A stretch of DNA of 64,000 nucleotides from SIG701 sp045611685 (GCA_045611685.1 JAZKXO010000024.1:1-64000); one strand, 5' to 3'. Positions 17,438 through 23,872 are shown, counted from the first letter of the stretch. The notes: generated by a model not told the origin, from the letters alone. Numbers and translations are program-made.

Positions 17438-17515
17438 TACGTTTTGCGTGGTTGCGGAGCAATTGCGCAAAACGTGTATTTTGTAAGCCGGCGTTCACGC
17501 CGGCGGCTAATTGGG
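17420..17515. repeat. Long foldable inverted repeat at the left end of the element
   Basis: Nested complementary blocks: CCCAATTA (17420-17427) with TAATTGGG (17508-17515), TACAAAAT (17428-17435) with ATTTTGTA (17478-17485), ACGTTTTGCG (17439-17448) with CGCAAAACGT (17466-17475), and an inner TTGC/GCAA around GGA. The right side carries a bulged hairpin GCCGGCG-TTCA-CGCCGGC (17487-17504). About 26 bp of pairing; a single strand of this region would fold into a branched stem containing attL. Confidence 0.75.
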
Positions 17516-17701
17516 TGTACATTCTCGGCGGCGGCTTGAATGAGCCGCTGTGTGGACTGCGCGCCGCCTGCCGGCCGCGAGCCAACAACTGCACGCAGGT
17601 GCTGCTGCACGGACGCGAGCGAAGGCGGCGGCGATGCAGGGCACGCGCGGCGGACGTCGTTCAGATCCTTTTCAAATTTTCAAGAATTTCACCGAAGGCT
17701 A
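17516..17701. other. GC-rich structured non-coding left arm of the element
   Basis: No convincing gene: short open frames here are Arg/Ala-rich and lack ribosome sites. The stretch is strongly GC-rich with several short inverted repeats, for example GCGGCT-N6-AGCCGC near 17531-17548. Position ahead of rep and the fold potential fit a rolling-circle origin or control region, but no nick site can be identified by eye. Confidence 0.4.
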
Positions 17702-17730
17702 TTGCAATTCTCCAAAATTTATGGTACAAT
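17702..17730 (+). promoter_or_regulatory. Element-internal promoter upstream of rep
   Basis: TTGCAA (17702-17707), 17-bp spacer, TACAAT (17725-17730) with TGG just before the -10. A terminator lies 130 bp downstream and before rep. Confidence 0.65.
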
Positions 17731-17736
17731 GATCTC

Positions 17737-17892
17737 GCCGAGAAAAGTGAAGAAAAAAATCTTCCAACGATCGCCCGCGATCCCTGTTCCATAAGGTCGC
17801 GACCGCGTCCGCCCGGAGATGAGCACCGGCTTCGGACGGTGATCGGCTCAACAAAGAGATAGCACTCGTTTAATACGGGTGCTATTTTTTTT
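17737..17892 (+). ncRNA. Candidate short untranslated RNA or attenuated rep leader
   Basis: Defined by the promoter at 17702-17730 and the intrinsic terminator at 17859-17892, giving a transcript of roughly 155 nt with no ribosome site or credible reading frame. It contains complementary blocks such as CACCG/CGGTG around 17824-17841. It could be a small RNA controlling rep copy number or an attenuator leader for rep, 91 bp further on. Not matched to any known RNA family. Confidence 0.4.
17859..17892 (+). terminator. Intrinsic terminator upstream of rep
   Basis: ATAGCACTCG (17859-17868) pairs with CGGGTGCTAT (17876-17885, one T-G pair) and is followed by a T8 run. Confidence 0.8.
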
Positions 17893-17982
17893 AACTTTTT
17901 GAGGCCGCCGCCCGCGCAGGGCCCGGCGGAGCCATCCTCGTGAAAATTTGATTTCCCCTATATAGTTCATTTATGGGACAGT

Positions 17983-18825
17983 ATGTCATCAACAGGGACA
18001 CCGAAAAAGCATATCCAAACGCCGATATGCACACCCGACACCGGGTACTATTGCCGTGCCAAATACGGCTATGATCGGGAAGGGAGAAAGGTTCTTCTTT
18101 CCGCCGAATGGATGAATTTTCCGAATTTCGGAAAACATGCCGAGGCCGAGAAAAAAGAAGGGATCCTATGGGAAGATCCCGAGGAGATCACCGAGCCTAT
18201 CGAGTGGAGCACCGAGGACAATTTCCGCCGTTCGGTAAATCGCGCGAAGGTACGCGCGTTTGATATCGTGATGAGCAATCCGGAATTAAACGCTTTCGCT
18301 ACGATGACGATCGACCCCGAGAGGTGCGATAGATGCTCATGGGATGCGATATATCCGCACCTTAGAACATGGCTTTCGAATCGAGTATCCAGACGGGGGC
18401 TTAAATACATCCTTTGCCCGGAATATCATCAAGATGGCGAAGCCATCCATTTTCATATGATTTGCAACGCGGATGCGTTGCAGTACGCACCGGCGCGCAC
18501 TCCGAAGGGGTACACCGTGTACCGCAAGGGAAAACCGGTGTACAATTTGTCGGATTGGGCTCTTGGGTTTTCGACTATGCAACTGGTACCAATGGACGAT
18601 CCCCACGAGGCAGTAGCAAAGTATATCTTCAAGTACATGGGGAAGAACGCCGGCGCGATGATCGGCGGGCGGCACTTCCTCCACGGCGGGAATCTCCGGG
18701 CCCCTCACTATGAATACGCGGACGAATTGTCCGCGCTTCCGGGCGTGGACGCCGCCGAGGTGGCGTTCACCACGGATTTTTCGCCGGCGGGCGGGATGGA
18801 ATACAAAAAACTCTACTTCAAGTGA
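17983..18825 (+). CDS. HUH-type rolling-circle replication initiation protein
   Basis: 280 residues. Motif I FATMTID (105-111), motif II with the HUH signature EAIHFHM (153-159, His156 and His158), and motif III AVAKYIFKYMGK (210-221) with Tyr214 and Tyr218 spaced like a two-tyrosine nickase. This arrangement resembles phage-type Reps (Microviridae VP4 and related plasmid Reps): nicking one strand, staying covalently bound and starting rolling-circle replication. No helicase domain, so host helicase would be needed. ATG 17983 has only a weak GGGACAGT ribosome site. Located in an integrated element with a recombinase; replication probably follows excision. Confidence 0.82.
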   Translation: MSSTGTPKKHIQTPICTPDTGYYCRAKYGYDREGRKVLLSAEWMNFPNFGKHAEAEKKEGILWEDPEEITEPIEWSTEDNFRRSVNRAKVRAFDIVMSNPELNAFATMTIDPERCDRCSWDAIYPHLRTWLSNRVSRRGLKYILCPEYHQDGEAIHFHMICNADALQYAPARTPKGYTVYRKGKPVYNLSDWALGFSTMQLVPMDDPHEAVAKYIFKYMGKNAGAMIGGRHFLHGGNLRAPHYEYADELSALPGVDAAEVAFTTDFSPAGGMEYKKLYFK

Positions 18826-18831
18826 GCCATT

Positions 18832-18859
18832 TGGAAAAAGAACAAATGTTCTTTTTCCA
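18832..18859. terminator. Hairpin between rep and the convergent small gene
   Basis: Perfect 12-bp arms (TGGAAAAAGAAC / GTTCTTTTTCCA) with AAAT loop, 4 bp after rep. The T run is inside the stem, so termination in either direction is plausible but not canonical. Confidence 0.5.
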
Positions 18860-18874
18860 CAGGATTTCAACAGA

Positions 18875-19162
18875 TCAGGGGAGCGCGTAGCAAATGAGCA
18901 GTTCCGTGAAATAATATTCACGCGGGCGGTATAGGCGTATTGTTTCGCACACGCGCCCGGCTTCGGGGTAGGTCTGCCGCGTGAGTATGCCGCGGAAGGC
19001 CGTTCCCGCTTCGAAGCCGTCGCGGGTGAGTTCGCGCAGGAACATTTCCGGCGTGCCCTCGTATAGATCGCCGTATATCGTGGCGGCTTCGATGAGGACG
19101 GAGCCGCGCACGGTACGGCGCAGGCTCTCTAGGTGGTTTACGACTTCAACGTGATGCTTCAT
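18875..19162 (-). CDS. Small element-encoded protein, unknown
   Basis: Not recognised. 95 residues, antiparallel to rep and the recombinase. ATG 19162 chosen because AAGGAG lies 9 bp upstream; a longer frame from 19279 has no such site. Sequence is mixed alpha-helical with many charged residues (NHLESLRRTVRG, MFLRELTRDGFEAG, RLYRPREYYF) and no membrane segment or zinc motif. Its size and position suggest an accessory or regulatory protein such as an excision or copy-control factor, but nothing in the sequence proves it. An inverted repeat at 19217-19245 lies upstream. Confidence 0.55.
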   Translation of the reverse strand: MKHHVEVVNHLESLRRTVRGSVLIEAATIYGDLYEGTPEMFLRELTRDGFEAGTAFRGILTRQTYPEAGRVCETIRLYRPREYYFTELLICYALP

Positions 19163-19216
19163 TCCGGTGCGCTCCTTTTTGTTACGGAGCACCACGCCGC
19201 GCGCGTTAATAAATGC

Positions 19217-19245
19217 CGTGTAAAATTTCGAAGAAAATTTACACG
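19217..19245. repeat. Inverted repeat upstream of the small element gene
   Basis: CGTGTAAA and TTTACACG arms separated by 13 bp containing TTCGAA. Placed between divergent transcription units (95-residue gene and recombinase), so it could be an operator or replication signal. Confidence 0.45.
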
Positions 19246-19288
19246 CCATTTGTTGCGGGTTTGACCACGGCGCACGCATGTTGCGGCG

Positions 19289-19297
19289 TGGTATAAT
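19289..19297 (+). promoter_or_regulatory. Extended -10 promoter for the recombinase
   Basis: TGGTATAAT, an extended -10 (TG-N-TATAAT) without a good -35, 76 bp upstream of the recombinase start. The same GCGTGGTATAAT string recurs at 19971-19982. Confidence 0.55.
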
Positions 19298-19329
19298 GGA
19301 AGGGCGTGGGAGCGCATCCGGGGGACTTC

Positions 19330-19392
19330 ATGAAAATTTTTGACAGTTTCGGACTGTCAACGGGTGGAATTTATGCGTGCGAAGTATCTTGA
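19330..19392 (+). CDS. Candidate 20-codon leader peptide overlapping the recombinase start
   Basis: ATG 19330 preceded by GGGGGA at 4-bp spacing encodes MKIFDSFGLSTGGIYACEVS then TGA at 19390-19392. It covers the hairpin TTGACAGT-TTCGG-ACTGTCAA (19340-19360) that lies immediately ahead of the recombinase ribosome site. Translation of the leader could open this hairpin. Purely positional evidence. Confidence 0.3.
   Translation: MKIFDSFGLSTGGIYACEVS
19340..19360 (+). promoter_or_regulatory. Hairpin/operator ahead of the recombinase gene
   Basis: Perfect 8-bp arms TTGACAGT and ACTGTCAA with a TTCGG loop, ending 2 bp before the GGTGG ribosome site of the recombinase. May act as an RNA stem or as a DNA operator. 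Confidence 0.45.
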
Positions 19393-19957
19393 TGAGTTCA
19401 CGCTAGGGCGGCTCAAAAATGCGATAAAGGGATCCGATTGGCTCCCTATGCGGCTTATGATCGAAACGGGCGTGCGCGTGGGCGATGCGGTAAAGGCGCG
19501 CAAGCGCGATTTTTACCGCGAGCGAAACGGCGTGCCCCATTTTCATTGGGTAGCGGAGAAAACCGACAAAAGGGGGAAGTGCCCCATCTCGGAAACGCTG
19601 TACAATCGTGTACAGGTTCTCCCGGGCGGTCCGTCCGCGTACATTTTCCCCGGGCGAGGGAAGAGCGGGCATATCACGCGCCAATGTCTATGGGCGCGGA
19701 TAGACCGCGCCTGCAAGGATTACGGCATCGAGAAGGCGGGCGTAAGCCCGCACAGCCTGCGGAAGGTGTACGCCGTTACCGTGCGGCGCGAGCGTGGGCT
19801 CCAGGCGGCGAAAGACGCCCTGCAGCACACGCACACCGCGACGGCGGCGCTGTATGCGTATTCGGATGAGATTTTCAGTCCGGATCAGCCGATCACGTGG
19901 GGAGAGATTGATCTCGTGGTACAATATTTTCGGGAAAGATTTCGGGAAGAATCTTGA
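19373..19957 (+). CDS. Short tyrosine recombinase/integrase
   Basis: 194 residues from ATG 19373, with GGTGG 5 bp upstream. It is essentially only the catalytic domain; the N-terminal core-binding domain of XerC/XerD-type enzymes (about 100 residues) is missing. Catalytic residues visible: Arg35 in ETGVRVGDAV, Lys66 or Lys69 in TDKRGK, His127-x-x-Arg130 in SPHSLRKVYA, His152/154 in LQHTHTATAA and Tyr161 or Tyr163 in LYAYSDE. Probably catalyses integration and excision of the element at the 18-bp repeats. The stop codon overlaps the -35 of an outward promoter. Confidence 0.85.
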   Translation: MRAKYLDEFTLGRLKNAIKGSDWLPMRLMIETGVRVGDAVKARKRDFYRERNGVPHFHWVAEKTDKRGKCPISETLYNRVQVLPGGPSAYIFPGRGKSGHITRQCLWARIDRACKDYGIEKAGVSPHSLRKVYAVTVRRERGLQAAKDALQHTHTATAALYAYSDEIFSPDQPITWGEIDLVVQYFRERFREES

Positions 19958-19982
19958 CGGAGTATTTCTTGCGTGGTATAAT
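19954..19982 (+). promoter_or_regulatory. Outward-reading promoter at the right end of the element
   Basis: TTGACG (19954-19959), exactly 17 bp, TATAAT (19977-19982), plus a TG just upstream of the -10. It overlaps the recombinase stop codon and faces coaX 140 bp away. In a circular form it would read across the joined site towards rep. Confidence 0.75.
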
Positions 19983-20054
19983 CAAGGGGAAATCTCGCAG
20001 GAAAGGGTGCACTTGCGGGGGAAGGCTGAACTTCGGCCAGCCGCCGAGGGTATA

Positions 20055-20072
20055 CCCAATTATACAAAATGC
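20055..20072 (+). repeat. attR: right copy of 18-bp direct repeat
   Basis: CCCAATTATACAAAATGC, identical to 17420-17437; right boundary of the element, 48 bp before the coaX start codon. Confidence 0.85.
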
Positions 20073-20090
20073 AAATTTTGTATAATTGGG
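20055..20090. repeat. Perfect palindrome at the right boundary (reconstructed attB)
   Basis: 16-bp arms (20055-20070 and 20075-20090) around a GCAA loop. Read as a recombinase core site it has inverted 11-bp arms ATTATACAAAA and TTTTGTATAAT with the 6-bp centre TGCAAA. No T run follows, so it is not a terminator. If the element were removed, the joined site would have this same sequence in the coaX 5' leader. Confidence 0.8.
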
Positions 20091-20120
20091 AGAATCAAAA
20101 CAGACGAACAGGAGCGCAGA

Positions 20121-20912
20121 ATGTTACTTGCGTTTGATATCGGCAATTCAAGCATTTCCTTCGGTGTAGCCAATATCGTCGGTGATTGTCCGCAGTTTAT
20201 TGCTAAATCGCGGATCGCGTCTTCGCTGCACCGCACACCGGATGAATATGTCATTCTGATCCGCGAAATCCTGCAACTCTCCGATATCACATATGAACAA
20301 ATTGATTCGCTCGCCATTTCTTCTGTTGTTCCGGAACTTACAAACGCGATCTCAGAAGCCGCGTCCCATTTCTCAAATACCAAACCTTTGATCGTGGGTC
20401 CAGGGATTCGCACCGGCTTGAACATCCGTGTGGACAGCCAGACACAGGTCGGCGCTGATATCGTTGCCAACGCCGTTGCTGCGCTGTGCCATACATCAGC
20501 CCCCACGGTAATCGTGGATATGGGCACTGCGACAACCATTTCTGTTGTAGACGCCACTTCCACGCTGATCGGCACTATTATATGCCCCGGACTTCAGGTC
20601 TCCCTGAATGCGCTCTCTCACGCTGCATCGCTGATAAGCGGGTCAGATTTTACCCGCCCTGCACAAATTATTGGAAAAAACACCCATGATTCCGTTAACT
20701 CCGGCGTCATCAACGGTCACGCTAATATGATTGATGGGTTTGCTCGCGATATCAGACAGATGCTGACAGGCACAACAGACACCAAACTCTCTTTACTTGC
20801 CACCGGCGGATTGGCAGAATTTGTAATCCCCTACTGCAGAAATAAATTCACACTCATCCCTGACCTAACACTTTATGGCGTTGCAGAAATTTACAGGCGG
20901 AATCAAAAATAA
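20121..20912 (+). CDS. coaX: Type III pantothenate kinase
   Basis: Phosphorylates pantothenate, first step of coenzyme A synthesis; cytosolic dimer. 263 residues from ATG 20121, with CAGGAGCG upstream; longer frames extend into the integrated element and are rejected. Motifs: LAFDIGNSSISFGV (phosphate-binding), GPGIRTGLNI, GADIVANAVAA (conserved Asp) and VIVDMGTATTISVVD. Its own promoter seems to lie 2.7 kb away, beyond the element; the element's outward promoter now sits 140 bp upstream. A probable pantothenate transporter subunit follows. Confidence 0.94.
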   Translation: MLLAFDIGNSSISFGVANIVGDCPQFIAKSRIASSLHRTPDEYVILIREILQLSDITYEQIDSLAISSVVPELTNAISEAASHFSNTKPLIVGPGIRTGLNIRVDSQTQVGADIVANAVAALCHTSAPTVIVDMGTATTISVVDATSTLIGTIICPGLQVSLNALSHAASLISGSDFTRPAQIIGKNTHDSVNSGVINGHANMIDGFARDIRQMLTGTTDTKLSLLATGGLAEFVIPYCRNKFTLIPDLTLYGVAEIYRRNQK

Positions 20913-20924
20913 TTTTGTATAATT
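20911..20924 (+). repeat. 14-bp copy of the att right arm after coaX
   Basis: AATTTTGTATAATT, identical to 20074-20087 of the palindrome. It overlaps the coaX stop codon. Possibly a second half-site or a chance AT-rich match. Confidence 0.4.
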
Positions 20925-20995
20925 CAGTCGTGGCTGTTTTATAAACAATAAGCGTTGTACCGTTTTGTTGAGCGGACGACAGCAAGGAGAATTTT

Positions 20996-21586
20996 ATGAA
21001 AACCACTAACAGCAAAGAAATCAAAAAACTTGCGCTTTTAGCGCTCCTTACCGCTATGGTAGCGATCCTCGCCTATTTCGGCGGTTTTATAAAAATCGGA
21101 TCGCTCGCCTCTATCTCTTTAACCCTGATTCCCATCGTTATCGGCGCGGCGCTGCACGGACCGTGGGCCGGCGCCTGGCTTGGCTTTGTTTCAGCCGTTG
21201 TGTTCTTCACTACCGCCGATGCGGCTTTTTGGTTCGGCCTCAGCATCCCCGGCACCGTGATCACCGTTATTATCAAAGGAGTGCTTGCCGGTCTTTTTGC
21301 AGGCATTGTTTACAATCTTCTTAAAAACAAAAACCGCTATCTGGCAGTAATTGCAAGTGCAATCGTCTGCCCCGTGGTTAACACCGGAATCTTCCTTGGC
21401 GGCTGTTTCGTATTCTTTCTCGACACCATTAAAGCAGGCGCCGCCGGTGAAGCAATGTCTCTTTTTTCCTACATCATCATTTTCTACGTCGGACTTAACT
21501 TTATCTTCGAACTCATTGCCAACCTCGTTCTTGCACCCACCATATACAGACTTCTGAACATCAAAAAGAAAAATTTTGACGAATAA
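20996..21586 (+). CDS. panT: ECF transporter S component, probably pantothenate (PanT-like)
   Basis: 196-residue membrane protein with about six helices and the N-terminal KLALLALLTAMVAILAYFGG pattern of ECF substrate-binding subunits, followed by LIPIVIGAALHGPWAGAWLGFVS. S components work with a shared EcfA1-EcfA2-EcfT module, which this window encodes at 43185-45808. Substrate is inferred only from the neighbouring coaX, which would use imported pantothenate. Start ATG 20996 with CAAGGAG upstream. Vitamin choice is uncertain; the S-component call is firm. Confidence 0.75.
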   Translation: MKTTNSKEIKKLALLALLTAMVAILAYFGGFIKIGSLASISLTLIPIVIGAALHGPWAGAWLGFVSAVVFFTTADAAFWFGLSIPGTVITVIIKGVLAGLFAGIVYNLLKNKNRYLAVIASAIVCPVVNTGIFLGGCFVFFLDTIKAGAAGEAMSLFSYIIIFYVGLNFIFELIANLVLAPTIYRLLNIKKKNFDE

Positions 21587-21605
21587 AAATCCGGAGGAAC
21601 AAACT

Positions 21606-22025
21606 ATGTCCGCACCCGTAAAAATGCGCGTAATGTGCGCATCCAACAAAGGAAAAATCAAAACATACGCTGTGGCGCTCAGCGAGGCCTTCAAATGCCG
21701 CGTTGATGACGTACCGCCCGCATACTCCTGTGACAAGGAGCGCCTCGTAGTCATCGTTGCATCTTTGAAAGGAGCTCCGAGCGACACGCTCCGCCGCTTC
21801 TGCGGTGAGCTGAATCCATCCCGTGCACACAACGTAGCGCTTGTGATCGACAATGAATCACAGACACAAGGTGTAGAGGTTTTGAAAGAAACTCTCCGCG
21901 CCGCAGGTACGAACGTCATTGACGACGTGTATTACGTAAAAGCCGGTCTCTTCAGTGGATCGAAGATCACGCTCGAAGAACGCACCGCGATCGTAAAATG
22001 GGTTGAAAGCATTGAGGTAAAATAA
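21606..22025 (+). CDS. Flavodoxin-like small protein, unknown
   Basis: 139 residues from ATG 21606 behind GGAGG. The pattern MRVMCASNKGKIKTYAVALSEAF, followed by DDVPPAYSCDKERLVVIVAS and a late KAGLFSGSKIT, resembles a short flavodoxin fold, but the phosphate-binding loop is not canonical (SNKGKIKTYA against S-x-T-G-N-T), so FMN binding is doubtful. It lies 19 bp after the ECF S component and ends at a strong terminator, closing the coaX operon. Role unknown. Confidence 0.6.
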   Translation: MSAPVKMRVMCASNKGKIKTYAVALSEAFKCRVDDVPPAYSCDKERLVVIVASLKGAPSDTLRRFCGELNPSRAHNVALVIDNESQTQGVEVLKETLRAAGTNVIDDVYYVKAGLFSGSKITLEERTAIVKWVESIEVK

Positions 22026-22032
22026 TGTTTTT

Positions 22033-22070
22033 GAAGAGTTGTGCAAAAACGCACAACTCTTCCCTTTTTT
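22033..22070 (+). terminator. Terminator of the coaX operon
   Basis: Perfect 12-bp arms GAAGAGTTGTGC / GCACAACTCTTC with a 6-nt loop followed by CCTTTTTT. Confidence 0.92.
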
Positions 22071-22091
22071 AAGTGATTTTTCAAAAAACTA

Positions 22092-22120
22092 TTGACAAAC
22101 AGTGCGATGTATGATATACT
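22092..22120 (+). promoter_or_regulatory. ylxM-ffh operon promoter
   Basis: TTGACA (22092-22097), 17-bp spacer, TATACT (22115-22120), 40 bp before the ylxM start. Confidence 0.8.
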
Positions 22121-22160
22121 CTGTAAAGTGTTTTGCTTTACAGCAATTGCGGAGGTAACA

Positions 22161-22514
22161 ATGTTTGAGAAAAATATGCGCCTTGCGCTCTTGTTGGACT
22201 ATTACGGCAACCTTTTAAGTGAGCATCGTCGCGCGATTATGGAGTTGTACTACTGCGAAGATCTTTCTCTGGCTGAAATTGCCGAAAACACCGGCATTAC
22301 GCGCCAAGCAGTACGTGATTCAATCAAAAAAAGTGAAACAGAACTTTACCGCATTGACGAAGCACTCCGTTTGGGTGATTACCTGCAATCGATCCAAGAC
22401 AAGTGCGCTGATGCAGCTGACCACATCGAAAAACTTCTGTCCGCACTCCCTGACGGTGAGACCAAATCTTCCCTTTCACAGATAATTGATGAGATTCGCG
22501 CCATCCCCAGTTGA
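22161..22514 (+). CDS. ylxM: YlxM-family DNA-binding protein
   Basis: 117 residues from ATG 22161 behind GGAGGT; the longer frame starting at 22092 is the promoter itself. Sigma-70 region-4-like helix-turn-helix: LSEHRRAIMELYYCEDLSLAEIAENTGITRQAV (about residues 16-48), then an amphipathic C-terminal tail. YlxM is the conserved partner gene of ffh in Firmicutes and is linked to the signal recognition particle pathway. 20 bp before ffh in the same operon. Confidence 0.93.
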   Translation: MFEKNMRLALLLDYYGNLLSEHRRAIMELYYCEDLSLAEIAENTGITRQAVRDSIKKSETELYRIDEALRLGDYLQSIQDKCADAADHIEKLLSALPDGETKSSLSQIIDEIRAIPS

Positions 22515-22534
22515 TTTTATAAACGGAGGCCTGT

Positions 22535-23872
22535 ATGTTTGACAGTTTATCGGATAAACTTGCGAACGCGTTCAAGAAGTTCAAAAACAAAGGTAAATTG
22601 ACTGAGGCTGACGTTAAGGAAGGCATGCGCGAAATCAAACTTGCTCTTCTTGAAGCCGACGTAAACTTCAAGGTTGTTCGCGAGTTTGTAAAAACTGTAT
22701 CCGAACGCGCCATCGGTTCCGAAGTTCTCGAAAGCCTCGTTCCCGCACAGCAGATCGTAAAGATCGTTAACGAGGAGCTTATAAACCTCATGGGTGGGTC
22801 ACAGGCTAAGCTCGACATCGCGCCGAAGCCACCCACCGTTATAATGATGGTAGGTCTGCAGGGCGCAGGTAAAACCACGCACAGCGCTAAATTAGCGTTA
22901 ATGTATAAAAAGCAAGGCAAAAACCCTCTTCTTGTTGCGTGTGACGTCTACCGTCCCGCAGCGATCAAGCAGCTCGAGGTTGTAGGCGAGCAGATAGGCG
23001 TTCCAGTGTTCTCCATGGGCACTGACACCTCTCCGGTTGAAATCGCCCGCCGTGCCCTCCAGCACTCTCAGAAGCATGGGCACGATATGGTGTTCCTTGA
23101 CACAGCAGGCCGTCTGCACGTAGACGAGGTTCTCATGGCAGAGCTCGGCAGCATCAAGGAAGTTGCTGCTCCGACTGAAATCCTTTTAGTTATCGACGCA
23201 ATGCTCGGTCAAGACGCTGTAAACGTTGCCGAATCGTTTAACAACCTTTTGAATATCACCGGCGTCGTCCTCACTAAACTGGATGGCGACACACGAGGCG
23301 GCGCGGCGCTTTCCGTACGACACGTTACCGGCAAGCCGATCAAGTTTGTTGGTATTGGTGAGAAGATGGATGCGCTGGAACCATTCCACCCGGATCGCAT
23401 GGCATCCCGAATCCTCGGCATGGGCGATGTTCTGACTCTGATCGAAAAAGCACAGCAATCCTTTGATGAAAAAAAAGCCGAAGAACTGGAGAAAAAGCTC
23501 CGCGAATCCACCTTTGATTTAAACGACTTCCTCGATCAGTTCCGTCAGATCCGAGATATGGGTTCAATGGAACAGCTTATGGGGATGATCCCCGGCATGA
23601 AACCGGGCGCACTTAAAGACGCTCAAATCGATGAGAAAGCGCTTTCGCGCACCGAAGCGATCATTCTCGCAATGACAAAGAAAGAACGCGAAAAGCCCAG
23701 CATAATCAATGCTTCTCGCCGCAGAAGGATTGCCGCCGGAAGCGGCACGTCTGTAGAAGAGGTGAACAAACTGCTTCGCCAATTCGAACAGATGAACAAA
23801 ATGATGAAGCAGTTCAGCGGCATGGCAAACGGCCGCACAAAAAGAAGGATGAAAATGCCGTTCGGTTTCTAA
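22535..23872 (+). CDS. ffh: Signal recognition particle protein Ffh (SRP54)
   Basis: 445-residue GTPase that binds SRP RNA and signal peptides and delivers ribosomes to FtsY. N domain (1-90), G domain with GLQGAGKTTHSAKLA (P loop, about 107-121), DVYRPAAIKQL, LDTAGRLHVDEVLM, TKLDGDTRGGAALS, and methionine-rich M domain from about residue 325 with MGMIPGMK, SRRRRIAAGSGTSVEEVNKLL and FEQMNKMMKQF. Start ATG 22535 behind GGAGGCC. The RNA partner is also in the window at about 57566-57885. Confidence 0.98.
   Translation: MFDSLSDKLANAFKKFKNKGKLTEADVKEGMREIKLALLEADVNFKVVREFVKTVSERAIGSEVLESLVPAQQIVKIVNEELINLMGGSQAKLDIAPKPPTVIMMVGLQGAGKTTHSAKLALMYKKQGKNPLLVACDVYRPAAIKQLEVVGEQIGVPVFSMGTDTSPVEIARRALQHSQKHGHDMVFLDTAGRLHVDEVLMAELGSIKEVAAPTEILLVIDAMLGQDAVNVAESFNNLLNITGVVLTKLDGDTRGGAALSVRHVTGKPIKFVGIGEKMDALEPFHPDRMASRILGMGDVLTLIEKAQQSFDEKKAEELEKKLRESTFDLNDFLDQFRQIRDMGSMEQLMGMIPGMKPGALKDAQIDEKALSRTEAIILAMTKKEREKPSIINASRRRRIAAGSGTSVEEVNKLLRQFEQMNKMMKQFSGMANGRTKRRMKMPFGF

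Larger units (their letters stand above)
17420..20072 (+). mobile_element. Integrated 2.6-kb element with HUH Rep and tyrosine recombinase
   Basis: Bounded by an 18-bp direct repeat CCCAATTATACAAAATGC (17420-17437 and 20055-20072), unit length 2635 bp. Inside are a rolling-circle type HUH replication protein, a 95-residue minus-strand protein, a short tyrosine recombinase and a structured non-coding left end with a promoter-terminator pair. The interior is visibly more GC-rich than the flanks, has no paralogue in the window and splits a promoter from coaX. No capsid, relaxase or toxin gene is seen, so it looks like an integrative plasmid or a satellite of a single-stranded DNA phage. The recombinase plus direct repeats argue that it integrated site-specifically. 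Confidence 0.85.

Noticed and set aside
17404..17862. Plus-strand open frame of about 150 codons at the left end of the element
   Set aside because: Arg/Cys/Ala-rich, no ribosome site, overlaps the att stem, the promoter at 17702 and the terminator at 17859.
20055..20090. Palindrome as a transcription terminator or attenuator of coaX
   Set aside because: No T run on either side; the same sequence forms the element boundary, so an att site explains it better.
19794..20120. Upstream extension of the coaX frame
   Set aside because: It runs through the recombinase C-terminus and the att palindrome; the ATG at 20121 with CAGGAGCG matches the family N-terminus.
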